A DNA stretch of 64,000 bases from a bacterium UBP1_UBA4783 (GTDB taxonomy: Bacteria; Krumholzibacteriota; Krumholzibacteriia; Krumholzibacteriales; Krumholzibacteriaceae). The translations under genes and the position numbers were made by a program. The DNA lies in NCBI GenBank assembly GCA_002403075.1, contig DHHB01000035.1:22375-86374 (forward strand), given 5' to 3'. Below, one piece after another: positions 53,101-61,042 of this stretch (its first letter is position 1; every line of letters begins with the position of its first letter). The notes under the pieces were generated by a model. The model saw nothing but the letters and a program-made list of their open reading frames with translations. It made no database searches and was not told the DNA's origin.

Positions 53101-53804
53101 TCGAACGCGGCGACGAACTCCGGCGCCGTGACGATGACGTACTGGGCGAGGTCGGCGGATGCGGGGACGTCCTCCGCCGTCGAGCGCAATCGGTAAAGCG
53201 AGGCCGCTCCCGGATTCTCCACGCTCCCTCCGAGAAGGCGCAGCGCCCGTTCGGGCCGGGCCGCGGGCGCTCCGCCGTCCGGATTCGGCGCCGTGCGCAC
53301 CGTCACCCGCAGGGCCGGGGAGAAGAGGATGCGCCGCTCGGCGGGAAGATAGACGCACGGGTATGCGTTGACGAAGGCGATGCGGACGCCGCTCGCGGAC
53401 TGTTCGGAATCGAGCTCGCCCCGCCGGGCGGGAAACGGAAGGGAGGAGAGGTAGATCGACTCGTCCCGGCCGGCGCGCGGCGCGGGAGAGCCGGGCGGCG
53501 CCTGCGGCGGCATCGGGAGCAGGTCGAAGGAGACGGGGATCTCGATCGAGCCTTCCGGCTCGACGGCGACGTCGACGACGCGCTCCCCCGGGGGCAGTAT
53601 GAAACGGACCGCGCGGACGGGGATCATGGGCTCGCCCGGACGGCCGATCGAGCGGCAGCCGCCGACCGAGACGAACACGCCGCCGTCCCGGCGGTCGAGC
53701 GCCGGCGCGTCGAACACGATCCGCGCGGTGAGGATTTCGGACCTCGCGCCGGCGGCGAGAAGGATGATCGCGAGGGCGGTCGCTGCGGCTCGGCGTGATG
53801 TCAT
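50160..53804 (-). CDS. Secreted C25 (gingipain-type) cysteine peptidase with C-terminal sorting domain
   Basis: This large secreted protein (1214 aa) has a short signal (ATALAIILLAAGARS), then a beta-rich prodomain (about 20-210), a caspase-like C25 catalytic domain (about 210-600; catalytic His in VNHAGHAN near 455 and Cys in SHGCYAASFDN near 487), Ig-like modules (to about 950), an MAM/LamG-like region (FEGWHIDDIRVTTV) and a C-terminal tail with DPAYPNPFNPSTVVPY and a FlgD-type fold. It resembles gingipains and the T9SS-linked PorU peptidase. Such tails direct type IX secretion in Bacteroidota; whether this organism has that system is not shown here. Ribosome site is weak. Confidence 0.86.
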   Translation of the reverse strand: MTSRRAAATALAIILLAAGARSEILTARIVFDAPALDRRDGGVFVSVGGCRSIGRPGEPMIPVRAVRFILPPGERVVDVAVEPEGSIEIPVSFDLLPMPPQAPPGSPAPRAGRDESIYLSSLPFPARRGELDSEQSASGVRIAFVNAYPCVYLPAERRILFSPALRVTVRTAPNPDGGAPAARPERALRLLGGSVENPGAASLYRLRSTAEDVPASADLAQYVIVTAPEFVAAFEPLAALKTSCGMRARVVDTAWIAASFPGADLQERIRAFISHAYESWGAEYVLLGGDDEIVPHRGLYAKVGATVDPDVASDLYYACLDGTWNADGDAYFGEPGEEDLLPEVCVGRLPVDSTAEIANVIAKIARYQLSPVAPQCESALMLGELLWSENGVDTWGGDYKDEILFGSSSWGFDTQGVPPFYGSITLYDRDLGSWNAAQLLPVLNAGVHLVNHAGHANIDEVMRLSGAQVPLLANDGVSSSHFICWSHGCYAASFDNRDPAGAVRAEDCIAEKLLTGPCGAVAFIGHTRLGWDAPGSTCGVSQFFDRRFFGALFGGGSRRLGEAHDRSRVDNAPYVSYGAVRWVYYTLTLLGDPALPVWTAEPRRLDAEYSAPPFAGQDGFAVRVSDDGGPVAGARVVLDAAAPGPYREAFTDAAGEALVDFGAFAAGDVLLSIVSPDHYPYHDTITVAADAELLCSARLLGVRDDSLLSRAGDGDGVAEPGERIALVVLLANAGSADLTGVEISLASADTAIRIIDGSRFVGNLGAGSETAIDDAFSVEILANGGGPRLAPIVLAVAATEGTWRSPQLLLVSSPAVALESWSITDAPEGDGDGCLDAWEFQNFICSYRNAGSTEARGAVLSLSIPEIGFARVVRGTVESAAVPPGGSFGSAGELLWFVAESTPPFTPLTLVLTLSGENIPTRADTIRVRTCGFEIDDHGESEEPFDHRAIAGMDQWHVSGERFRSAPSSWKCGGADESPYANISESALTLPPLCLFTGSTLTFWHRMEAEAGAVYPYWALDAAVAEISRDGGLTWTILAPATPYPSRASPYNTIFLAPYQRCWSGAFDWRFETFDLSAYSGPVLVRFHFASDEQRGFEGWHIDDIRVTTVVPTDAGGPQGGPATTRLDPAYPNPFNPSTVVPYALARDGAVEIKIFDASGRLVRTLVDRRAAAGRYAAVWDGRDDRGKSAASGVYFCRLAAGAYTATTRLVLVR

Positions 53805-53837
53805 GGCGTCGTTGCTTCTTCCTTCCTCGGGCCGATG

Positions 53838-53853
53838 TGCTATAGTATACCAT
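53838..53853. promoter_or_regulatory. Overlapping divergent extended -10 elements
   Basis: TGCTATAGT on the plus strand (53838-53846) and TGGTATACT on the minus strand (53845-53853) share the same A+T island between the C25 peptidase and the DUF6485 gene. Neither has a clear -35. Divergent initiation from this point is plausible. Confidence 0.35.
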
Positions 53854-53933
53854 ATCGCGCAAGGCGTGGGCGGCCGATAGCCCCGCGCTTCGAGAGGAAC
53901 GGCGTATCCACGGGCTGCGGGGACCGAGGTTCG

Positions 53934-54134
53934 ATGACGAAACGGTGCGCACATATCGACGACAACGTCGAGCGGTGCCCGTGCACGTACGAGGGGTGCC
54001 CTCGCCACGGCAACTGCTGCGAGTGCCTCCGGTATCACATCGCCGCCCGCGAGCTTCCCGCGTGCGCTTTTCCGCCCGACGTCGAGAGAACATGGGATCG
54101 CTCCTTCGAGCGGTTCATAAAAACCTACCGGTGA
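53934..54134 (+). CDS. Small Cys-rich DUF6485 protein
   Basis: This 66-aa protein has seven cysteines, mostly in the first half: RCAHIDDN then CPCTYEGCPRHGNCCECLRY, followed by HIAARELPACAF and RTWDRSFERFI. This matches DUF6485, a widely distributed small cytosolic family of unknown function whose cysteines probably bind a metal such as zinc or an Fe-S cluster. GAGG before ATG 53934 supports this start. Acylphosphatase follows 53 bases downstream on the same strand and may be co-transcribed. Confidence 0.8.
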   Translation: MTKRCAHIDDNVERCPCTYEGCPRHGNCCECLRYHIAARELPACAFPPDVERTWDRSFERFIKTYR

Positions 54135-54187
54135 AAAGCGCGCCGCGCCGGGATGCCGGCCCGCTTCCGCCGCCCGGGGGATCGCCG

Positions 54188-54469
54188 ATGGATGATATCG
54201 CGAGGGTCCGCGTCGTCGTCACCGGCGTCGTTCAAGGGGTCGGATTCCGCTCGTTCGCGACGCATCTCGCGCGCGAGTACGCCATCAAGGGCTGGGTGCG
54301 CAACCGCGCTGACGGCGCCGTGGAGCTCGAGGCGGAGGCGGAGCGGGCCATCGTCGAGTCCTTTCTGCGGGATATCCGCATCGGACCCAGCCGCGCCGAG
54401 GTGGACGGACTCGCCGTCGAGAAGATCCCTCCGCTCGGAGCCGAAACGGGTTTCTCCGTGCGTTTTTAG
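54188..54469 (+). CDS. acyP: Acylphosphatase
   Basis: This small enzyme (93 aa, normal length) hydrolyses acyl phosphates such as 1,3-bisphosphoglycerate and carbamoyl phosphate. The signature VVVTGVVQGVGFRSF contains the phosphate-binding loop and catalytic Arg21; GWVRNRADGAVE contains catalytic Asn39. The C-terminus (LGAETGFSVRF) is typical. The start follows a purine-rich GGGGGAT before ATG. The following 179-base gap holds a possible extracytoplasmic-sigma promoter for htrA. Confidence 0.92.
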   Translation: MDDIARVRVVVTGVVQGVGFRSFATHLAREYAIKGWVRNRADGAVELEAEAERAIVESFLRDIRIGPSRAEVDGLAVEKIPPLGAETGFSVRF

Positions 54470-54577
54470 CGCTCGCATCTTGCCGTCGCGTCGTTTTTTC
54501 TTGATTTTGACCGGCGGCGCACGAAAAATTCAGTGAGCACGCCGCGCCGGGCGGCCGCCGAACGGGCCGGAAGACGG

Positions 54578-54604
54578 GAACCTCGAGGCCGGTTCGGCGT
54601 ACTA
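54578..54604 (+). promoter_or_regulatory. ECF-sigma-like promoter for htrA
   Basis: GGAAC (54578-54582), 16 bases and CGTACT (54599-54604) match the general extracytoplasmic-function sigma pattern. It lies 45 bases before the htrA ATG. Envelope stress control of an HtrA gene is biologically expected, but the match is short. Confidence 0.32.
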
Positions 54605-54648
54605 TGGTGAGCGTGTTCCGGCGCACCGCAGACCAAGGAGGTCGAGTC

Positions 54649-56151
54649 ATGGACGTGAAAACGAAGCGATCGAAGGCGATCATCGCCGTCGTCGGCGTCG
54701 CCGTCATCTTTATCCTCGGCATGGGCGCGGAGCGCATCATCAGCCTCGCGGGGCGGCCCGGCACGGGGGATACCCTCTTCCCGGCGGCGCGCGCGCAGTC
54801 GTCCGTTCCGGTCGACATTCCGAGCGTCGTCGAGAAGGCCGTCCCGGCCGTCGTCAACATCCAGACGAAAAAGGTCACCCGGGTGAGCCAACAGGTGCCC
54901 CCGATGTTCCGGGATCCGATGTTCCGGCAGTTTTTCGGCGACGAGTTCATGCGGCGCTTCAACGTGCCGCAGGAGCGGGTGTCCCGTTCGCTCGGTTCGG
55001 GGGTCGTCGTGAGCGGGGACGGCTACATCCTCACGAACAACCATCTCGTCGGCGACGTCGACGAGGTGCTCGTCATACTGCCCGACGAACGCGAGTTCAA
55101 TGCGCGGGTCGTGTGGGCGGACACGAGGACCGAGGTGGCGCTCCTCAAGATCGAGGCGAAGGATCTGCCGACGATACGCCTCGGGGATTCGTCGGCGCTC
55201 CGGCTCGGCGAGACGGTCATCGCGATCGGGTACCCCTTCGGCGTCGGGCAGACCGTCACGCAGGGGATCGTGAGCGCCCTGGGGAGGACGTTCAAGGACG
55301 CCGAGCGCAGCGGGCTCTTCGTCGATTTCATCCAGACGGACGCCGCGATCAATCCGGGGAACTCGGGAGGCGCCCTCATCAACGCGCAGGGAGAGCTCGT
55401 CGGCATCAACACGCTCATCGTATCGAACACGGGAAGCTACGCGGGGCTCGGCTTCGCCATCCCGATCAACCTCGCGAGAGAGGTCATGAACGACATTATC
55501 GCGCACGGGCGCGTCATACGAGGGTACCTCGGCGTCGACATGGACGACCTCACCGCCGACAAGGCGGAGTTCTTCGGCCTGAACAAGGGCGAGGGGGCCA
55601 TTATCACCTTCATCGTCGAGGGAAGCCCCGCGGAGAAGGCCGGGCTCGCGGCGGACGATGTCGTGACGGCGATCAACGGCGAGCCGGTGAAGAACACGAA
55701 CGATCTGCGCAGAATCGTCGCCGCGATCAAACCCGGCGAAAAGGCCGCGATCGATCTCGTGCGGGACGGAAAGCGGATGAAGATCACGGCGACGGTGGGG
55801 ACTCGTCCGGACGAGCGCGAAACCGCGCAGACGCAGGAGCCGGGCATCGAAGCGGTGAAGCCCGAGCTCGCGCTTCTCAACGGCATCGGTCTCGAGGAGC
55901 TCAACCGCACCTACCGGGCGCGGCTCCAGATACCGGCCGAGCTGCAGGGGATACTCATCACGGAGATCGATCCGAACTCCCCGGCGGCGGACAAGGGGCT
56001 GCGGCAGGGGGACGTGATCGTCGCGGTCAACAAGCTCCCCACGCGAAACCTCCGGGAGTTCAACGCGCGCATCAAGGGCCTCAAGGAAAACAAGATCCTT
56101 CTCACGATCTGGCGCGAGGGTTCCCGCGAGTACGTCGTGTTGAAGGAATAG
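54649..56151 (+). CDS. HtrA/DegP-family serine protease with two PDZ domains
   Basis: This periplasmic protease-chaperone (500 aa) has an N-terminal helix (AIIAVVGVAVIFILGMGAE) as signal or anchor. The trypsin-like domain spans about 55-280: His132 in TNNHLVGD, Ser239 in GNSGGAL. The Asp of the triad is replaced by Glu162 in RTEVALLKI. Two PDZ domains follow (about 300-395, GAIITFIVEGSPAEKAGLAA; about 410-500, GILITEIDPNSPAADKGL). AAGGAGG precedes ATG 54649 by seven bases. It likely handles misfolded envelope proteins, with the Glu substitution an open question for catalysis. Confidence 0.92.
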   Translation: MDVKTKRSKAIIAVVGVAVIFILGMGAERIISLAGRPGTGDTLFPAARAQSSVPVDIPSVVEKAVPAVVNIQTKKVTRVSQQVPPMFRDPMFRQFFGDEFMRRFNVPQERVSRSLGSGVVVSGDGYILTNNHLVGDVDEVLVILPDEREFNARVVWADTRTEVALLKIEAKDLPTIRLGDSSALRLGETVIAIGYPFGVGQTVTQGIVSALGRTFKDAERSGLFVDFIQTDAAINPGNSGGALINAQGELVGINTLIVSNTGSYAGLGFAIPINLAREVMNDIIAHGRVIRGYLGVDMDDLTADKAEFFGLNKGEGAIITFIVEGSPAEKAGLAADDVVTAINGEPVKNTNDLRRIVAAIKPGEKAAIDLVRDGKRMKITATVGTRPDERETAQTQEPGIEAVKPELALLNGIGLEELNRTYRARLQIPAELQGILITEIDPNSPAADKGLRQGDVIVAVNKLPTRNLREFNARIKGLKENKILLTIWREGSREYVVLKE

Positions 56152-56188
56152 CGCGGCCGGCGAAGCAGCGTCGGGAAGCGAGAGAAAA

Positions 56189-56220
56189 ACGGGGCGCCCT
56201 GGGGGGGCGCCCCGTTTCGT
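56189..56220. terminator. Terminator between htrA and inositol-3-phosphate synthase
   Basis: AACGGGGCGCC (56189-56199) pairs with GGCGCCCCGTT (56206-56216), followed by a T-rich stretch; an A-rich flank on the left allows use by the convergent gene as well. Confidence 0.82.
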
Positions 56221-56295
56221 TTTCGCGCGCGGGACCCCGCGCCCCGCGGGCGGGAGGGAAGGTCCGCCGCTTCGTCCGTTCCGGCCCCCCCCGCC

Positions 56296-57609
<1,314 letters not shown>

Positions 57610-57689
57610 GTCGAAACTCCTTTCGCGGTATCCGTGCGTTCGCCGTCGAATCGAATAATCGTCTTGATTCTCCGCCCCGCGGGATGATA

Positions 57690-57708
57690 AAACAATTTTA
57701 TATTGTTT
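57690..57708. promoter_or_regulatory. Inverted repeat, candidate LysR operator between ino1 and lysR gene
   Basis: AAACAAT (57690-57696) and ATTGTTT (57702-57708) are separated by five bases in the 121-base divergent promoter region. Position and symmetry fit an operator for the adjacent LysR-type regulator, which usually controls its divergent neighbour. Confidence 0.45.
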
Positions 57709-57730
57709 ATGCGACGTATAAGAGATGCTT

Positions 57731-58681
57731 ATGGATATGACGACCCTGAAATGCCTCGTATCGCTCGCCGACCTCGGGAGCCTCACCGCCGCGGCGGACG
57801 CGAACCACATCACTCAGCCGGCCGTGAGCATCAGGCTGCGCAAGCTCGAGGTGGAGCTCGGCGCGAAGCTCTTCTACGCGAGCGGGCGCAGGATCCGTTT
57901 CACGGCCGCGGGCGAGGCCGCGCTCGCCTCCGCCCGCCGCATCCTTCGGGACGCGGGGGAGCTCGCCCGCGAGCTCTCCGACCTCGAGGGGCTCGCGAGG
58001 GGGCGCATCGCGATCGGAACGATCGACGCGGCGAGTTCCTACGTGTTGCCGCCGGTTTTTTCCCGGTTCCGCGAGCGGTATCCGGGGATCGAGATACATC
58101 TCGAGGTGACGGCTACCTCGCCTCTCGTGCGGGCGCTCCGCGCCGGATCGCTCGAGCTCGTCGTCGGGACGCTCCCCGTCGAGCGCGGCGCCGATCTCGA
58201 GGTTCATCCGGTCTATCGCGAGCGTCTCGTTCTCATCGCCCCTCCCGGGCACCGTCTCGCCCGGGCGCGTCGGCTCTCGCCGGCGGATCTCGAGGAGGAG
58301 CCGTTCATCTCGTTCCACGAGGGGGCTACGACGAGGCGCATCATCGAGGAGGGGCTCGCGCGCCACGGCGTCTCTCCCCGCGTCACGATCACGACGGATA
58401 GCCCCGAGGCCATACGGAGCCTCGTCGCGGCGGGTCTCGGGCTCGCCTTCCTGCCGGAGCGCCTCGTACGGGACGACGTCCGCAGGGGCGCCGTTCGGTC
58501 TCCGAAGATGGCGGGCCTCTCCCTCGAGCGCACGCTCGGGATCGTCGTCCCCGCTCGAGGGTACTTGAGCGCGACGGTGCGCGCGTTTCTCGCCGTGCTC
58601 TCGGCCGAGCTCGACGCGGATCTGCCGCGGCGTCTCACGGCGGGCGTCTCGATCCGCTCAGCGGCGCCGCCGCGGCGATGA
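57731..58681 (+). CDS. LysR-family transcriptional regulator
   Basis: This 316-aa DNA-binding regulator has the family helix-turn-helix (MTTLKCLVSLADLGSLTAAA, NHITQPAVSIRLRKLEVELG) and a substrate-binding effector domain (LARGRIAIGTIDAASSYVLP onward). The start at 57731 has AGAG six bases upstream and gives the usual short N-terminus. It lies divergent to ino1 and overlaps the monophosphatase start region. Divergent LysR genes usually control their neighbour, so regulation of inositol synthesis is a fair inference; the ligand is unknown. Confidence 0.9.
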   Translation: MDMTTLKCLVSLADLGSLTAAADANHITQPAVSIRLRKLEVELGAKLFYASGRRIRFTAAGEAALASARRILRDAGELARELSDLEGLARGRIAIGTIDAASSYVLPPVFSRFRERYPGIEIHLEVTATSPLVRALRAGSLELVVGTLPVERGADLEVHPVYRERLVLIAPPGHRLARARRLSPADLEEEPFISFHEGATTRRIIEEGLARHGVSPRVTITTDSPEAIRSLVAAGLGLAFLPERLVRDDVRRGAVRSPKMAGLSLERTLGIVVPARGYLSATVRAFLAVLSAELDADLPRRLTAGVSIRSAAPPRR

Positions 58682-58695
58682 GGAAAGGAGCCACG

Positions 58696-59520
58696 ATGCG
58701 CGATCGGAGGGAAGCGGCCCGCCGCGCGGCGCTCGCCGCGGGCGCCTTTCTGCGCGAACGGTTCGAACGGGGGTTCGCGGGAGAGATCGCGGAGAAGGGG
58801 AGGAACGATTTCGTGACGGCGTACGACACGGGAAGCGAGGCGATCATCAGGGGGATCCTCGCCGCCGCGTTCCCCGGCGTCGGGCTGCTCGCGGAGGAGT
58901 CCGCGGCCGCCGTGGCCGGGGATTCATTCTGGATCGTCGATCCGCTCGACGGCACGACCAATTTCATTCACGGCTACCAAGCGGTCGCCGTGAGCATCGC
59001 GCTCTGGGAGCGAGGGGACGTGGTGCTCGGATGCGCCTACGACCCGCTCCGGAACGAGCTCTTCGAGGCCGAGCGCGGCGGCGGCGCGACGTTGAACGGC
59101 GCCCCGATCCGCGTGTCGAACGAGACGGCGATCGAGCGGTGCCTGCTCGGAACGGGTTTCCCTTTCAGCGCGCCCGCGCACATCGGCCCCTATCTCGGGA
59201 CGTTCCGGGACCTTTTCGGCCTCTGCCGCGACATACGCAGGGCGGGGGCCGCCGTGCTCGATCTCTGCCACGTGGCCTGCGGCCGCCTCGACGGCTTCTG
59301 GGAGCTCTATCTCAAGCCGTGGGACACGGCCGCCGGGGCTCTCATCGTCCGGGAGGCCGGCGGAGCGACGAGCGACTTTTTCGGCGAATCCGGGTTCCTC
59401 GAATCGGGGAACGTCGTCGCCGGCCCCGCCGCGATCCACGGGCGCATCGTCGAGGTCACGAGGCGGCATTTCACGCCCGCCGGCGTCGCCGGTCTCGCCA
59501 CGCATTTCATCGGGAGATAA
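58696..59520 (+). CDS. Inositol monophosphatase family protein
   Basis: This Mg2+-dependent phosphatase (274 aa) has the metal-binding motifs LLAEESAA, WIVDPLDGTTNFIHGY and WDTAAGALIVREAGG. It should convert inositol phosphate to inositol, finishing the pathway started by ino1, though relatives also act on fructose-1,6-bisphosphate or as SuhB. AAAGGAG lies five bases before ATG 58696; ATG 58678, overlapping the LysR stop, is possible but has no ribosome site. It follows the regulator on the same strand, hence a shared transcript. Confidence 0.93.
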   Translation: MRDRREAARRAALAAGAFLRERFERGFAGEIAEKGRNDFVTAYDTGSEAIIRGILAAAFPGVGLLAEESAAAVAGDSFWIVDPLDGTTNFIHGYQAVAVSIALWERGDVVLGCAYDPLRNELFEAERGGGATLNGAPIRVSNETAIERCLLGTGFPFSAPAHIGPYLGTFRDLFGLCRDIRRAGAAVLDLCHVACGRLDGFWELYLKPWDTAAGALIVREAGGATSDFFGESGFLESGNVVAGPAAIHGRIVEVTRRHFTPAGVAGLATHFIGR

Positions 59521-59551
59521 AAAATACGGGGCCGCGGTTTCCCGCGGCCCC
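59519..59551 (-). terminator. Terminator of the repeat lipoprotein gene
   Basis: GGGGCCGCGG (59528-59537) and CCGCGGCCCC (59542-59551) form a perfect 10-base stem with a four-base loop. The A-run on its left (59519-59524) is a T-run on the minus strand, so the element ends minus-strand transcription. Confidence 0.8.
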
Positions 59552-59578
59552 GCCGCACAGGATGAACGCACGGCGCGG

Positions 59579-60694
59579 TCAGAGGTTCGGGCTGCAGTTC
59601 ATGCCCCACACGCCGTGGAAGCATCCCGCGCCGTTCTCCGCGTCCATCATCCAGTTTCCCCTGAGCCTTCCGATCACGTCCGCGCGTCCGACCCACTCGC
59701 CGGCGAAGAAGCCGAGCGGATAGCGGCAGCCTTCGACCTCTTCATGCCGCGCGCCGTACTCGCCGCGCAGGATCCCCATGAAGCGTCCGCTCGTGTCGAT
59801 GTACTTTCCGAAGAACACGCGCGCGCCGTCGCTGTTCACGCCGAAGACGCCGCGCAGATGGCCTGCGATCCGGCCGCCGGCGCCGATCCAGACGCCGCGG
59901 AAACGGCCGTACACGACGCCGTTCGAATCGGGCGGCGCGATGCTGTCTGGCGGGAGGAGCTTCCAGGCGCCCGCGAGCTGGCCGTGCGGGCACAGCGGAG
60001 GCTGGGCGACGCTCGCGATCGATATGCCGTTGCCGCAGCGGTCGACGGGCTCGATGAGACGGAGCGCCGCGAGCTCCTCGATCGCGAAGGTCCGGCTGAA
60101 GGGCCCGGTGGTCAAAACGAGGCGCGGCGCGGCCCGGTCGGCGCTCGCGCTGTCCCCGGGCGGGGGCGGCGGCACGACGAGCTTCACGTGGATGCCGTCG
60201 ACGTGGGGTCCCGTGCCGGAGACCCAGCCGATCGTCGACGGATCGACGCGGTAGAGGGAGTCCTCGGGCTCGAAGGCGATCGTCCGGTGGACGGCTATGA
60301 CGCCCCCTTCGAGGGAGAGCGTTCCGGACCAGTCGAGCGGGCACGGATCGGTTCGAGTCGAGTCGTCGAGGTTCCACAGGGCTCCCCAGACGGCGCGGAG
60401 CTCGAATATCCGGGCGCCCCGGGCGCGGAACTGCGTCTGATACTCGTAGGTGTTCTCGATCGGATCGTTCACCGGCTCTTCGAGCGAGAGCGCCTCGTAC
60501 TGCTCCGGCTCTCCGAAAGCGGGAGCCTCGTCCGAGGTCGTGAATCCGCCCGTCGGGGAATCGAGATCGACGCCGCTCTCGGGCGCCTGCGGGACCGGAT
60601 ACGGCGACGTCGGCGAATCCTCGCTCGAGAAGCACCCCGAAAGGAAGGCGACGAACGCGAGCGCGGCCGTCGCGACAAGGATCCTTTTCATCAT
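59579..60694 (-). CDS. Lipoprotein with repeated G-R-[FL]-R-G-x-[WFY] motifs, function unknown
   Basis: This predicted lipoprotein (371 aa) has signal ILVATAALAFVAFLSGC. A Pro/Ser/Asp/Glu-rich linker (about 20-85) is followed by a beta domain (about 85-240), then a repeat region (about 255-371) with five or six short units: VYGRFRGVWI, IAGHLRGVFG, FMGILRGEYG, FFAGEWVG, VIGRLRGNWM, CFHGVWG. Each unit is 15-30 residues and looks like a beta-hairpin pair, as in repetitive surface proteins. The start at 60694 follows GGAGG. I do not recognise a family. It is preceded by a 348-base gene-free region. Confidence 0.75.
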   Translation of the reverse strand: MMKRILVATAALAFVAFLSGCFSSEDSPTSPYPVPQAPESGVDLDSPTGGFTTSDEAPAFGEPEQYEALSLEEPVNDPIENTYEYQTQFRARGARIFELRAVWGALWNLDDSTRTDPCPLDWSGTLSLEGGVIAVHRTIAFEPEDSLYRVDPSTIGWVSGTGPHVDGIHVKLVVPPPPPGDSASADRAAPRLVLTTGPFSRTFAIEELAALRLIEPVDRCGNGISIASVAQPPLCPHGQLAGAWKLLPPDSIAPPDSNGVVYGRFRGVWIGAGGRIAGHLRGVFGVNSDGARVFFGKYIDTSGRFMGILRGEYGARHEEVEGCRYPLGFFAGEWVGRADVIGRLRGNWMMDAENGAGCFHGVWGMNCSPNL

Positions 60695-61042
60695 GTCAAC
60701 CTCCACGCTTCACCGATTGGATATTTCACGGCCGGTTCGCTGATGCGACGGCCGGCTTGTTGCGGGAGTTACGACCCCGCCCCCGATGCCATTCCTTGCA
60801 GGCCCGATGCCCGTCCGGGAGCTTTCGGATAATAAGTCGTAACGCCTTATTTTACATAATAATATATGAATGATGCGATGTCCCGCGCGAGGCCGCCCGC
60901 CGTCATTCGTGAACGGATCCGTTCACGACTCGGGAAACGGTGTTCCCTCCGGTGCAGGGCGGGGAGGTCCCGTGCCGGGAGCAGAGGAGGCGTTCGTTTG
61001 ACGGAAGCGTCCGACGGGGCGGGGCCCCGGGCGGAGGACGGA
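60695..61042. other. Gene-free region of 348 bases
   Basis: No supported coding frame is seen. It contains an A+T-rich patch (about 60825-60870) that may hold the promoter of the minus-strand lipoprotein, and the perfect palindrome at 60907-60928. The rest is G+C-rich and unremarkable. Confidence 0.6.
60907..60928. repeat. Perfect 22-base palindrome
   Basis: The sequence is fully self-complementary (arm TCGTGAACGGA, no loop, no adjacent T-run). The lack of a T-run argues against a terminator. The shape fits a protein-binding operator for a dimeric regulator. Confidence 0.85.
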
